Part shown: one piece after another, positions 39,163 to 48,721 of the stretch | Position numbering within the stretch: position 1 is the stretch's first letter | How the letters are laid out: each line of letters starts with the position of its first letter | NCBI RefSeq assembly: GCF_000379845.1 | Contig: NZ_KB903810.1 | Coordinates: 56,583 to 120,582, forward strand | From: Moraxella boevrei DSM 14165 | GTDB lineage: Bacteria > Pseudomonadota > Gammaproteobacteria > Pseudomonadales > Moraxellaceae | Length of the DNA: 64,000 nucleotides | Direction: 5' to 3' | Made by a program: the position numbers and the translations under genes | The notes under the pieces: generated by a model | The model's database searches: none | The model's input: only the letters and a program-made list of their open reading frames with translations | What the model was told of the DNA's origin: nothing

Positions 39163-42045
39163 TTATTCGCTAACGCCTAATGCACCGTTAATGACGGCTT
39201 TTTGCTGTGTCGTGTGCATTTGCATTGAACCTGCGGCTGGGGCTGCCGATGACGGACGTGCAACGGCTGGCAATAGCGTGGCTTTGGTCAAGCGTTCAGT
39301 ACGGCTAACTTTTGGCGGTGCGATTAAGCGGAACAAGTGTGGTGCTAAGTAGTACCAAGCCCCTTGGTTAAGCGGTTCTTCTTGAGCCCATACGATTTCT
39401 TCTAAGTTGCTGTATTTTGCCACTTCTTCCAAAATGCGTGCTTCTGGTAATGGGTACAATTGTTCAATACGCACAATCGCCACGTTTTCCAAGCCCAATT
39501 CACGGCGTTTTTCTAACAAGTCATAATAAACTTTACCACCACAAAGTACCAAACGGGTTACTTTACTGTTATCCAAGCTGTCAATTTCACTGATAACGGT
39601 TTCAAATTTACCGGTTGCCAATTCTTCCAAAGTTGACGTTGCCAATTTATGACGGAGCAATGATTTTGGCGACATGACAATCAACGGCTTACGAGCAGGG
39701 CGTTTCACTTGACGGCGTAGGGCGTGGAAGATTTGAGCAGGTGTGGTTGGGGTAATCACTTGCATATTGTCTTCGGCACATAGCTGTAAATAACGCTCCA
39801 AACGGGCTGATGAGTGTTCTGGACCTTGACCTTCGTAGCCGTGTGGCAATAGCATGGTCAAGCCTGACAAACGTTGCCACTTGGTTTCACCAGATGAGAT
39901 AAACTGGTCAATCACCACTTGAGCACCGTTGGCAAAGTCACCAAATTGAGCTTCCCAAATCACCAACGCATTTGGGGTGGTGGTTGAGTAGCCGTATTCA
40001 AATGCCAATACGGCTTCTTCTGACAATAATGAGTTAAAGGTATCAAAACGTGCTTGATTTTCACTCAAGTTTGCCAATGGAATGTACATACTACCGTCTT
40101 TGATATTGTAAAGCTCTGAATGACGGTGTGAGAATGTACCACGACCCACATCTTCACCTGTGATACGCACAGGGTAGCCCTCTTCTACTAAGGTTGCGTA
40201 CGCTAAGGTTTCTGCTGCACCCCAGTTAAGTGGCTCTTGACCTGTTTGCATGGCAAGGCGTTGTTCAACCACTTTGGCAACTTGACGTTGTAATTCGTAG
40301 CCTTCTGGCATCACTGCCATACGTTCGCCATAAGTTTTTAATTTTTCAATATCAACCGTGGTATCCCAGTCATCTTCTAAGTTATGACCCAAATAAGGCG
40401 TCCAATCCACGAACAATTCTTTGTTTGGCTCATGTACCAATGCACTGGCAACATAGTCACCTTTATCCAAAGAATTACGATACGCATCGTCATAGCTAAT
40501 TGCGTCTTCGCTCGTAATCACGCCTTCTTTTGCCAATTTTTGGGCATACATCTCACGCGTGGTTGCCAATTTTTTAATCACTGAATACATTAATGGTTGT
40601 GTCGCTGACGGCTCATCCGCTTCGTTATGACCGTTACGGCGGTAACAATACATATCAATCACGATATCTTTGTGAAATTCTTGACGATAATCATGAGCAA
40701 GCTGAGCGATAAATACCACTGCTTCAGGATCATCACCATTCACATGGAAAATCGGCGCGTGAACCATTTTTGCCACATCGGTACAATATTCGGTAGAACG
40801 AGCATCTTCAATACGGCTTGTGGTAAAACCTACTTGGTTGTTAATCACAATGTGCAACGTACCGCCTGTAGCATACGCACGCGTTTGCGACATTTGGAAA
40901 GTTTCTTGATTCACCCCTTGACCTGCGAACGCCGCATCACCGTGTACCACGATTGGCAATACTTCATTGCCTGTTGTGTCGTTACGACGTACTTGTCTGG
41001 CTCGTACCGAACCGATTAACACGGGTGACACGATTTCAAGGTGCGATGGATTAAATGCCAATGCCAAGTGAGCTTCCCCGCCGGGTGTCATCACATTTGA
41101 GCTAAAACCATTATGATATTTTACATCACCAGAACCCACGGTTGGTTGTTTCTTACCGTCAAACTCATCAAACAAATCTTTTGGATTTTTACCCAAAATG
41201 TTAACCAACAAATTCAATCGTCCACGGTGAGCCATGCCGATGACCATCTCTTTTGTGCCATGCTCGCCCGCACGTTGAATCATCTCATGTACCATGGGAA
41301 TAAAACTCTCGCCACCTTCCAAACCAAAACGTTTAACACCCGTATATTTACGAGCAAGATATTTTTCCAACCCTTCGGCAGCCGTCAAACGCTCCAAAAT
41401 TGTCTTACGTTTTTCGTTATCAAATTTGATAAAACCATGATTTTGCTCAAGATATTTTTCAATCCACGCTTTTTCAGTTGCCGTAGTCACGTGCATATAT
41501 TCTGCACCCACACTACCGCAATACACACGCTCAAGGATTTCAATAATCTCACGCAAGGTCGCTTTATCCTTGCCAATATTAAAATCGCTGGTCGGATACA
41601 CCGTATCCAAATCCGCTTCGCTCAAGCCATGATACGCAAGGGTTAGCTCTTCGGCTTGTGGACGTGCCATCAATCCTAGCGGGTCAAGTTTGGCATGACG
41701 ATGCCCACGACGGCGATAGCTAGTAATCAACTTTTGTACGCCCATTTGATTTTGACTAAACTGAGCCAACTCGCTTGGGCTACACGCACCTGAACCACCT
41801 GCGGTATTTGCTGACACTTTGGCTGACGTGGTATTGCGTGCTAATAACAGAAACTGGTCTTGAATGGCATGGTGTAATGAATTTTTATTGTCTTCCTTAG
41901 CAAATTGCTCAAAGTAAGGAGCATATTTTTCATCAACACTGGTTGGGTCTTGTAAATAATCCTCGTACAAAGACTCAAGGTAAACTGCATTATCTGCAGA
42001 CAGCTCGGTGAACCGATGTGCAATATTAGAATTTTGAGTGGTCAT
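39163..42045 (-). CDS. sucA: 2-oxoglutarate dehydrogenase E1 component
   Basis: A 960-residue thiamine diphosphate-dependent decarboxylase. It shows the N-terminal YLESLYEDYLQDPTSVDEKY segment that anchors E1o, the RRRGHRHAKLDPLG motif, MAHRGRLNLLVNILGKNPKD, the thiamine-binding HGDAAFAGQGVNQETFQMSQ and VINNQVGFTTS, and a full transketolase-like C-terminal half (EAQFGDFANGAQVVIDQFIS). Length fits the family (about 930-960). It stands between the terminator of the sdh genes and sucB, and likely has its own promoter in the upstream 295-base gap. Confidence 0.96.
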   Translation of the reverse strand: MTTQNSNIAHRFTELSADNAVYLESLYEDYLQDPTSVDEKYAPYFEQFAKEDNKNSLHHAIQDQFLLLARNTTSAKVSANTAGGSGACSPSELAQFSQNQMGVQKLITSYRRRGHRHAKLDPLGLMARPQAEELTLAYHGLSEADLDTVYPTSDFNIGKDKATLREIIEILERVYCGSVGAEYMHVTTATEKAWIEKYLEQNHGFIKFDNEKRKTILERLTAAEGLEKYLARKYTGVKRFGLEGGESFIPMVHEMIQRAGEHGTKEMVIGMAHRGRLNLLVNILGKNPKDLFDEFDGKKQPTVGSGDVKYHNGFSSNVMTPGGEAHLALAFNPSHLEIVSPVLIGSVRARQVRRNDTTGNEVLPIVVHGDAAFAGQGVNQETFQMSQTRAYATGGTLHIVINNQVGFTTSRIEDARSTEYCTDVAKMVHAPIFHVNGDDPEAVVFIAQLAHDYRQEFHKDIVIDMYCYRRNGHNEADEPSATQPLMYSVIKKLATTREMYAQKLAKEGVITSEDAISYDDAYRNSLDKGDYVASALVHEPNKELFVDWTPYLGHNLEDDWDTTVDIEKLKTYGERMAVMPEGYELQRQVAKVVEQRLAMQTGQEPLNWGAAETLAYATLVEEGYPVRITGEDVGRGTFSHRHSELYNIKDGSMYIPLANLSENQARFDTFNSLLSEEAVLAFEYGYSTTTPNALVIWEAQFGDFANGAQVVIDQFISSGETKWQRLSGLTMLLPHGYEGQGPEHSSARLERYLQLCAEDNMQVITPTTPAQIFHALRRQVKRPARKPLIVMSPKSLLRHKLATSTLEELATGKFETVISEIDSLDNSKVTRLVLCGGKVYYDLLEKRRELGLENVAIVRIEQLYPLPEARILEEVAKYSNLEEIVWAQEEPLNQGAWYYLAPHLFRLIAPPKVSRTERLTKATLLPAVARPSSAAPAAGSMQMHTTQQKAVINGALGVSE

Positions 42046-42120
42046 TGTCGTACTCTTCTATTGTTTATTTAAAATTTACAATCGGTAATACAAAACGCAC
42101 ATATTACCCATTCCATCGTG

Positions 42121-42149
42121 TGCATAATCTTATTGCATACTATTAACAA
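42121..42149 (-). promoter_or_regulatory. sucA: Candidate sucA promoter
   Basis: On the minus strand TTGTTA (complement of 42144-42149) is followed after 17 bases by TATGCA (complement of 42121-42126). The elements resemble a sigma-70 -35/-10 pair about 75 bases before the sucA start. The -10 match is imperfect, so this is tentative. Confidence 0.3.
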
Positions 42150-42260
42150 TTTTTAGCAAAATTTTATCAACAAATACTAAAAATCGTAAAATTATCATAT
42201 TATACCATTTTTAACAACAAAATGGCGGATTTTTAATGCCAAAACTTTGTATTAAAAATG

Positions 42261-42294
42261 CAAAAACACCTAACTAAATAATCAGCTAGGTGCT
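42261..42294 (-). terminator. Intrinsic terminator after sdhB
   Basis: On the minus strand GCACCTAGCT pairs with AGTTAGGTG across a short loop with one G-T/A-type mismatch and runs into TTTTTGC. It lies 47 bases after the sdhB stop and should separate sdhCDAB from sucA transcription. Confidence 0.7.
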
Positions 42295-42340
42295 TAAATA
42301 TTCATCTAATTATCAAGGTTAATTAATGAACAAGTTCAAA

Positions 42341-43051
42341 TTATCCTGCACGGCTTAACAACATACCACGGATATGACCAATCGCTTTGGTTGGGTTCAA
42401 CCCTTTTGGACACACATTCACACAGTTCATAATACCACGGCAACGGAACAAACTAAATGGGTCGTCTAAATCTGACAAACGCTGTGCCGTATTGGTATCA
42501 CGACTATCAATAATAAAACGATAACCATTTATCAATGCAGAAGGTCCTAAGAATTTGTCAGGGTTCCACCAGAATGATGGACATGACGTTGAACAGCACG
42601 CACACAAGATGCACTCATATAGACCGTTTAATTTTTCACGGTCTTCAGGTGATTGTAAACGCTCGGTCGGCGGTGCTGGCTGGTCGTTAATCAAATACGG
42701 ATGTACTTTTTCGTATTGGGCATAAAACTGGTTCATGTCCACCACCAAATCACGAATTACAGGTAACCCTGGTAACGGGCGTAAGGTAATTTTATTTGGC
42801 AACGTGTTCATGTTAATCAAACAGGATAAACCATTTTTACCGTTAATGTTCATACCGTCAGAGCCGCAAATACCTTCACGGCACGAACGGCGAAAACTCA
42901 AGGTTTCGTCCATTTTTTTCAAACGAACTAACACATCCAAAAGCATACGGTCTGAGTCTAACAGCTCAATTTCGTAAGTTTGCATTCTTGGAGCTGCGTC
43001 CTTATCAGGGTCGTAGCGGAAAATCTCAATAATACGTTTGCCTCGGCTCAT
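42341..43051 (-). CDS. sdhB: Succinate dehydrogenase iron-sulfur subunit
   Basis: A 236-residue iron-sulfur protein that passes electrons from SdhA to quinone. It holds the [2Fe-2S] ligands in SCREGICGSDGMNINGKNGL plus CLI, and the [4Fe-4S]/[3Fe-4S] ligands in CILCACCSTSCPSFWWNPD and CRGIMNCVNVCPKGLNP. The start ATG at 43051 (MSRGKRI) was chosen over the one 5 codons upstream because a GGAG lies 9 bases before it and the N-terminus matches family members as remembered. It is preceded by a hairpin in the gap to sdhA. Confidence 0.94.
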   Translation of the reverse strand: MSRGKRIIEIFRYDPDKDAAPRMQTYEIELLDSDRMLLDVLVRLKKMDETLSFRRSCREGICGSDGMNINGKNGLSCLINMNTLPNKITLRPLPGLPVIRDLVVDMNQFYAQYEKVHPYLINDQPAPPTERLQSPEDREKLNGLYECILCACCSTSCPSFWWNPDKFLGPSALINGYRFIIDSRDTNTAQRLSDLDDPFSLFRCRGIMNCVNVCPKGLNPTKAIGHIRGMLLSRAG

Positions 43052-43122
43052 ATTACTAAACTCCATTGGCTATTATTTAATTTTTATAAATAATTCGCTA
43101 AGTTAATTTGATAAATTTGTTA

Positions 43123-43146
43123 AAATGGGTAAGCTTTTACCCATTT
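43123..43146 (-). promoter_or_regulatory. Hairpin between sdhA and sdhB
   Basis: AAATGGGTAA at 43123-43132 pairs perfectly with TTACCCATTT at 43137-43146 around a 4-base loop, and TTTT follows on the minus strand. It lies within a 111-base gap inside what should be a single sdhCDAB operon, so it may be a partial terminator or an RNA processing/stability site setting subunit ratio. Confidence 0.5.
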
Positions 43147-43162
43147 ATAAAGGGGTATCCGA

Positions 43163-45019
43163 TTAGAACGTACGAACTTTTGGCTCAACGTACTCAACGG
43201 TCAACGGGCTCTTACGCACAGGCTTATAAATCACTTTATTACCTTCAGAGTACCAAAGTGTATGTTTCATCCACTCGTGGTCGTTACGCCCAAGCGGTGC
43301 ATAGCTATCATCGGCTGGGCGTTCATAGTCCACCACCGTGTGAGCACCACGACACTCTTGACGCAGTGATGCCGAAATCATAGTCGCTTTCGCCACTTCG
43401 TAAAGGTTTGCCACTTCTAACGCCTCAATACGAGCGGTGTTAAATACTTGTGATTTATCAAGTAGTTGCACGCGGTTCACTTTTTCTTCTAATGCCAAGA
43501 TTTTTTGTACGCCTTCGTTCATTGACGCTTGGGTACGGAATACACCTGCGTGTTGTTGCATGGTACGGCGGATCTCATCAGCCACATCTTGAGCATTTAA
43601 ACCGTCCGCTTTGTCGGCTTCTAATTTTTGAATGCGTGCTAAGGTTTTTTCTAAAACATTTGGCGCTAATGGTTTGTAGGCTGAACGGTCGCTTGCATGG
43701 AACTCATCAATAATATGTTGTCCTGCTGCACGTCCAAATACTACCAAGTCAAGTAATGAGTTAGTACCCAAACGGTTCGCACCGTGTACCGATACGCACG
43801 AACATTCGCCAATTGCATACAAGCCTTTCACAATGGTTTGCTCAGCATATAAGCCGTCTGCATCTGTCCCTGCTTCAAGGTTTGGTTTTACCACTTGACC
43901 GTGAATATTGGTTGGGATACCACCCATTTGATAGTGAATGGTTGGCACAACTGGGATTGGCTCTTTGGTAATATCCACATTGGCAAAGTTTTTACCAATT
44001 TCATATACCGAAGGCAAACGCTTCATAATGGTTTCTGCACCCAAATGGGTCATGTCAAGTACCACATAATCACCGTTCGGGCCACAGCCACGACCTTCTT
44101 TGATTTCTTGGTCCATTGAACGAGATACGAAATCACGAGGTGCTAAGTCTTTTAAGGTTGGGGCATACCGCTCCATAAACGCTTCCCCGTCTTTGTTACG
44201 CAGTAACGCACCTTCGCCACGACAACCTTCGGTCAACAACACGCCTGCACCTGCCACACCTGTTGGGTGGAATTGCCAAAACTCCATATCTTGTAATGGA
44301 ATACCTGCACGCACCGCCATGCCCAAGCCGTCGCCTGTGTTAATAAACGCATTGGTTGACGCCGCAAAAATACGACCCGCACCACCCGTTGCCAACACGG
44401 TTGTTTTTGACTGGAATACCGCAATACGCCCAGTTTCTTGCTCCAGGGCAATCACGCCATTGATATTGCCATCTTCATCTTTTACCAAATCCAACGCAAT
44501 CCACTCAATAAAAAACTGCGTGCCTTGCTCCAGATTTTTTTGATAAAGAGTATGTAACAACGCATGACCTGTACGGTCAGCCGCCGCACACGCACGTTGT
44601 ACCGCTTTTTCACCATAATTGGCAGTATGACCACCAAACGGACGTTGATAAATCGTACCATCCGCATTACGGTCAAACGGCATTCCCATATGCTCTAACT
44701 CATAAACCACTTTTGGGGCTTCACGACACATATATTCAATCGCATCTTGGTCGCCAAGCCAGTCAGAACCTTTAATCGTGTCATAAAAGTGAAAATGCCA
44801 ATTATCCTCACTCATATTACCCAAAGATGCACCAATGCCGCCCTGAGCTGCCACCGTGTGCGAACGTGTTGGGAAAACTTTGGTCAAAACAGCGACATTC
44901 ATACCGCCACGAGCCAACTGTAGTGACGCACGCATACCTGAACCGCCACCACCAACGATGACCGCATCAAAACTTAGCGTTTGGATATTGCTAATGGTAT
45001 TATCTTGTGTTGTAGCCAT
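43163..45019 (-). CDS. sdhA: Succinate dehydrogenase flavoprotein subunit
   Basis: A 618-residue flavoprotein that oxidises succinate to fumarate. It has the FAD-binding AVIVGGGGSGMRASLQLARG at the N-terminus, the covalent-FAD region RSHTVAAQGGIGASLGN, the substrate-binding HPTGVAGAGVLLTEGCRGEG and the active-site RDFVSRSMDQEI and SCVSVHGANRLGTNSLLDLV segments. Length is as expected (about 590-620). It is 92 bases downstream of sdhD. Confidence 0.96.
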   Translation of the reverse strand: MATTQDNTISNIQTLSFDAVIVGGGGSGMRASLQLARGGMNVAVLTKVFPTRSHTVAAQGGIGASLGNMSEDNWHFHFYDTIKGSDWLGDQDAIEYMCREAPKVVYELEHMGMPFDRNADGTIYQRPFGGHTANYGEKAVQRACAAADRTGHALLHTLYQKNLEQGTQFFIEWIALDLVKDEDGNINGVIALEQETGRIAVFQSKTTVLATGGAGRIFAASTNAFINTGDGLGMAVRAGIPLQDMEFWQFHPTGVAGAGVLLTEGCRGEGALLRNKDGEAFMERYAPTLKDLAPRDFVSRSMDQEIKEGRGCGPNGDYVVLDMTHLGAETIMKRLPSVYEIGKNFANVDITKEPIPVVPTIHYQMGGIPTNIHGQVVKPNLEAGTDADGLYAEQTIVKGLYAIGECSCVSVHGANRLGTNSLLDLVVFGRAAGQHIIDEFHASDRSAYKPLAPNVLEKTLARIQKLEADKADGLNAQDVADEIRRTMQQHAGVFRTQASMNEGVQKILALEEKVNRVQLLDKSQVFNTARIEALEVANLYEVAKATMISASLRQECRGAHTVVDYERPADDSYAPLGRNDHEWMKHTLWYSEGNKVIYKPVRKSPLTVEYVEPKVRTF

Positions 45020-45111
45020 TGCTAAACTTCCTAAGTTATTTTTTATCTAAATGTTAACAAACATCATAAATTACGAATATGGATAAAATTTTCTTTAAAT
45101 TTTACTAAAAA

Positions 45112-45447
45112 TTAAAAGAAAATCATCACACCCCAGAATAAATATACGATAACTGCAATAATCATGGCTGACTGAAGCACAAAACGCAATCCACCTGACT
45201 TAATATAATCAGTCAAAACCGTCCACATACCAACCCATGCGTGCCCCACTAAAGACAACATCGCAAGCAAAGTAAACAGACGCATTGGCAAACTTAACAC
45301 AAAGCCACGCCATAGCTCAAAGGTTGGTTGATGGGTCAAAAACCATCCAAGCATCACCAACGCATACACACCCAAAACCACCGCACTAATACGCTGTACG
45401 ACCCAGTCACGAGAGCCTGAACCAGTTAAACCTGTTGCACTTTTCAT
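45112..45447 (-). CDS. sdhD: Succinate dehydrogenase membrane anchor subunit
   Basis: A 111-residue membrane protein with three hydrophobic segments (VLGVYALVMLGWFLT, LFTLLAMLSLVGHAWVGMWT, AMIIAVIVYLFWGVMIFF). The SLVGHAWVGMWTVLTDYIKS stretch holds the haem-ligand His and the Asp-Tyr of the quinone site. The start at 45447 (MKSATGLTGSGSRDWVVQRI) overlaps the sdhC stop by TGATG, so translation is coupled. An in-frame upstream ATG 12 codons earlier is inside sdhC and was not used. Confidence 0.9.
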   Translation of the reverse strand: MKSATGLTGSGSRDWVVQRISAVVLGVYALVMLGWFLTHQPTFELWRGFVLSLPMRLFTLLAMLSLVGHAWVGMWTVLTDYIKSGGLRFVLQSAMIIAVIVYLFWGVMIFF

Positions 45448-45839
45448 CAGAACATCACCCATACAAATGAACCCACGACCCAAATCGCCGCAAGCACAAA
45501 GCCAATAATAGTCGCCGTGCGACCGCTTTTTAACTCTTCATTCAACCCCATATCCGCAAGCAAATGCTTCACACCCATCACAAAGTGATAGCCAAGTGCA
45601 GCCACAAATACCCACGCCAACAGTTTTACCAGCACATTGCTAAAAATCTGCTCAAAACCTTCTGGGGTCGCAAGCGATGTTTGAAAAATCCACAACACCA
45701 CAGGCACTAACAAAAATAACACAATACCCGACACACGGTGGGTAATTGAAGCCATTGCGACAGGATTTTTTGAGTTCACCTCAATCACATGACTTAATGG
45801 TAACACAACAGGTCTTCGGTTGCTTTTCACAGCGGGCAT
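45447..45839 (-). CDS. sdhC: Succinate dehydrogenase cytochrome b556 subunit
   Basis: A 130-residue membrane subunit. It has the characteristic N-terminal NSKNPVAMASITHRVSGIVL segment, where the Ser and Arg line the quinone pocket, and the haem-ligand His in LGYHFVMGVKHLLADMG, in three membrane spans. It is the first gene of sdhCDAB, divergent from gltA across a 579-base AT-rich region. Confidence 0.92.
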   Translation of the reverse strand: MPAVKSNRRPVVLPLSHVIEVNSKNPVAMASITHRVSGIVLFLLVPVVLWIFQTSLATPEGFEQIFSNVLVKLLAWVFVAALGYHFVMGVKHLLADMGLNEELKSGRTATIIGFVLAAIWVVGSFVWVMF

Positions 45840-46418
45840 CCTTTATTTGTCGTTATGATTTTTGTATCAAAATCCCAGCCGACACAAAAATCTTCATGAA
45901 AGGAATAGCTAGCGTACTTTGCTCTGATTATTTTTTAACACCATCATTTAAAAAATTATTAAAAAAACATAATAATTTATTTTTATTAAATGATTTAAAA
46001 AACAGACAAAAAGCCACTCATAACCTATCTTTATGTTTTATATAAAAATAAGTTATCAATAGCTGACCGATAGCAAAGCTAGCCACCAATTAAAATTTTG
46101 TTAATTATAAAAGGCTTTTCTTACAAATACAAATAAAAACCGCAAAAAACTTGAAATTTTTGCAAATATTTATTAAAAAAATAACCAATATTTACGATAA
46201 TAATTAAATTAATAGACAAAAGTTTATTTTTACAAAAATTTTTTCTTTTTTCTCACAATTTTCAAAAAAATCTTTTACTTTTTTGGCAAAATGCTGTTAA
46301 TATAGCAAGTATCGTTATATCCCAACCGCCAACATTACTATAAAAAAGGATATCCAAATTTCAAATTTGGTCACATTAATGTTGGTTTTTTCATCACAAA
46401 ACAATCTGCGAGGAATGT
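45840..46418. other. 579-base divergent control region between sdhC and gltA
   Basis: This AT-rich region separates the two divergent TCA units and must hold the promoters for both. Visible structures are a GCAAAAA...TTTTTGC hairpin (46142-46163), and, close to gltA, a nested inverted repeat followed by six T residues (listed separately). No open reading frame of merit and no recognisable RNA gene was seen. Confidence 0.6.
46329..46391 (+). promoter_or_regulatory. gltA: Nested hairpin with T-run in the gltA leader (possible attenuator)
   Basis: CCAACATTA at 46329-46337 pairs exactly with TAATGTTGG at 46377-46385, and within it CCAAATTT-c-AAATTTGG (46354-46370) is a perfect palindrome. TTTTTT follows at 46386-46391, so the whole looks like an intrinsic terminator placed 27 bases before the gltA start codon. 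If the gltA promoter lies upstream, transcription would have to pass it. It could also be a protein-binding operator. Confidence 0.55.
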
Positions 46419-47699
46419 ATGTCAGAGAACAAAGTAACATTGAACGTTAATGGTAAAGAACATGAATTACCTATCCATGAAGGCACTTTAGGCAATCCAG
46501 TCGTTGAAATAAAAGCGTTACAAGACGAGGGCTTTTGGTCTTTTGACCCAGGCTTTATGGTAACCGCTTCAACAGAATCAAAAATCACCTTTATTGACGG
46601 TGACAAAGGCGTCCTACTACATCGTGGCTACCCAATTGAGCAACTAGCAGACAAAGCGGAATACCTAGAAGTTGCCTATGCGTTAATTCATGGTGATTTA
46701 CCAAATGCCGAGCAAAAAGCTGACTTCTATGAAAAAATCCGTAAGCATTCTATGGTAAATGACCAACTGCGTAAGTTCTTTGAAGGTTTTCGCCGTGATG
46801 CTCACCCAATGGCGATTATGGTTGGGGTTATGGGTGCGTTGTCAGCGTTTTATCATAACAACCTTGATGTCAGTAAACAAGACCACCGTGAGTATACGGC
46901 AATTCGCCTGATTTCAAAAGTACCAACCATTGCGGCGATGTCTTATAAATATAGTCAAGGTCAGCCGTTTACCTATCCCCGCAATGACTTAAGCTATGCT
47001 GAAAACTTTTTACACATGATGTTTGCAACCCCTGCAGATGTCAATTACAAAGTGAATCCAATCCACGCCAAAGCCATGGATAAAATCTTTACCCTACACG
47101 CAGACCATGAACAAAACGCTTCTACTTCAACAGTGCGTTTGGTTGGTTCTACTGGTGCAAATCCTTATGCGTGTATCTCAGCAGGTATCGCCGCACTATG
47201 GGGACCAGCTCACGGTGGTGCAAACGAAGCGGTGTTAAAAATGCTTGATGAAATCGGAAGCGTGGAACACGTAGAAGAATTCATGGAAAAAGTAAAACGT
47301 AAAGAAGTCAAACTCATGGGCTTTGGGCATCGTGTTTACAAAAACTTTGACCCACGTGCCAAAGTCATGAAAGAAACCTGTGATGAAGTATTGGGCGAGT
47401 TAGGGATTAAAGACCCACAACTTGAGCTTGCGATGAAACTTGAGCAAATCGCATTAAATGATCCGTACTTTAAAGAGCGTAATCTCTATCCAAATGTTGA
47501 CTTCTACTCTGGTATTATTCTAAAAGCAATTGGTATTCCAACGTCAATGTTTACGGTAATCTTTGCCTTGGCTCGTACTTCTGGTTGGATTAGCCACTGG
47601 TTAGAAATGCACGCAGCACCACACAAAATCGGTCGCCCACGTCAGCTTTATACTGGCGAAAAACAACGTGATTTTGTGCCAGTTGATAAACGTAACTAA
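46419..47699 (+). CDS. gltA: Citrate synthase
   Basis: A 426-residue type II (hexameric, gram-negative) citrate synthase. Conserved parts include [20 protein letters not shown], the active-site His region [20 protein letters not shown] and [19 protein letters not shown], and the catalytic Asp region [20 protein letters not shown]. Length is typical. The gene is divergent from sdhC and ends at a strong terminator. The start at 46419 has a GAGGAA ribosome-binding site. Confidence 0.96.
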   Translation: MSENKVTLNVNGKEHELPIHEGTLGNPVVEIKALQDEGFWSFDPGFMVTASTESKITFIDGDKGVLLHRGYPIEQLADKAEYLEVAYALIHGDLPNAEQKADFYEKIRKHSMVNDQLRKFFEGFRRDAHPMAIMVGVMGALSAFYHNNLDVSKQDHREYTAIRLISKVPTIAAMSYKYSQGQPFTYPRNDLSYAENFLHMMFATPADVNYKVNPIHAKAMDKIFTLHADHEQNASTSTVRLVGSTGANPYACISAGIAALWGPAHGGANEAVLKMLDEIGSVEHVEEFMEKVKRKEVKLMGFGHRVYKNFDPRAKVMKETCDEVLGELGIKDPQLELAMKLEQIALNDPYFKERNLYPNVDFYSGIILKAIGIPTSMFTVIFALARTSGWISHWLEMHAAPHKIGRPRQLYTGEKQRDFVPVDKRN

Positions 47700-47722
47700 T
47701 TAGTTTAACAGTGGTGGTAGCA

Positions 47723-47756
47723 AAAACCCTAACCAAATTTCGGTTAGGGTTTTTTT
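47723..47756 (+). terminator. Intrinsic terminator after gltA
   Basis: AAAACCCTAACC at 47723-47734 pairs perfectly with GGTTAGGGTTTT from 47742, closing a 7-base loop and continuing into a T-run. Classical and strong. Confidence 0.9.
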
Positions 47757-47836
47757 GATTTTTTTTACAAGTTTTTAACCAATTCTTAACATTATTTTGA
47801 CAGAACTATCTGAAAAAAATTATTGGAAGTTATACC

Positions 47837-48610
47837 ATGTTTACTCAAAAATCATCTTTAATTTTAATGACGCAGTTTGTCAGTGTTTTAGTTGCAAATT
47901 TTGCCTTAACCGCCTGTAGCAACGCTCCTGCACCTGATAGCACTGCTGTTGTCGTGTCTGATAATCCTGCCCCTATGCCACAAAGTACAGATATCCAAAC
48001 TACAGAAAAACTCGGTACAAAATGGGGCGATGAAATTCAGTCAAATTCCGAAGTGATAGAGGCAGAGCGACTAACAGTTGAACCAATTGATGAGAAACAA
48101 GTACGTTATGCTAACAAATCATTCCAAGGTAAATCACTAAATGATATCTCGTTAGTAGCAGGAAAAATTCAGTTTAGCATTCAAAAAGACAACGGTACAA
48201 CACTCCCATTATTTCGTAATAATCAAGCTTATTATCTAAAAGCCAATGCAGGTGATAGCTACCAATTACACTACCACAACAACAGCAATACGACCTATGA
48301 AATCGTCGCCAGTGTGGATGGTTTGGATGTGCTAGATGGTTCATCAGCATCACGTTATAATAACGGCTATATATTGTATCCCAACAGTGATTTGGTCATT
48401 GAAGGCTTTCGCAAAAGCCAAGAAGCCGTTGCATCATTTACTTTTAGCAAACCTGAAGATAGCTACGCCAACCACAACGTATCAGGCTCAATTGACAACA
48501 CAGGCATTATTGGCATGGCGGTTTATGAGTTAGATTTACCAAAAAAACCAACCAAACAATACGCCACAGAACCAACCGATAAACCGAATGCGTTTCCTGC
48601 GGATAAATAA
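47837..48610 (+). CDS. Hypothetical lipoprotein
   Basis: A 257-residue predicted lipoprotein with signal peptide ending in the lipobox LTACSN (Cys about 27) and a Pro/Ala/Ser-rich stretch after it. The rest (about 80-230) alternates beta-type segments such as KIQFSIQKDNGTTLPLFRNN, YYLKANAGDSYQLHYHNNSN, TYEIVASVDGLDVLDGSSAS and LYPNSDLVIEGFRKSQEAVA, suggesting a beta-sandwich. These segments are reminiscent of periplasmic/outer-membrane accessory proteins, but no named family was recognised. It has its own leader and faces infC, sharing a bidirectional terminator. Confidence 0.7.
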   Translation: MFTQKSSLILMTQFVSVLVANFALTACSNAPAPDSTAVVVSDNPAPMPQSTDIQTTEKLGTKWGDEIQSNSEVIEAERLTVEPIDEKQVRYANKSFQGKSLNDISLVAGKIQFSIQKDNGTTLPLFRNNQAYYLKANAGDSYQLHYHNNSNTTYEIVASVDGLDVLDGSSASRYNNGYILYPNSDLVIEGFRKSQEAVASFTFSKPEDSYANHNVSGSIDNTGIIGMAVYELDLPKKPTKQYATEPTDKPNAFPADK

Positions 48611-48667
48611 AAACAATATTTAAAAAACTCAGCATAAGTTAGCCAAAATCTTTAAAAGCTCAAATAA

Positions 48668-48691
48668 AAAAGGTGGAAAGGTCCACCTTTT
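48668..48691. terminator. Bidirectional intrinsic terminator between the lipoprotein gene and infC
   Basis: AAAAGGTGGA at 48668-48677 pairs perfectly with TCCACCTTTT at 48682-48691 around the 4-base loop AAGG, with A/T-rich tails on both sides. It can end both the plus-strand lipoprotein transcript and the minus-strand infC transcript. Confidence 0.85.
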
Positions 48692-48721
48692 AATTGATTT
48701 TTATCAAAAATAAAAATGATT

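Noticed and set aside
41113..41646. A 177-codon open frame on the plus strand opposite sucA
   Set aside because: It is antisense within a complete, well-matched sucA; the composition is unlike any protein family and it has no start context.
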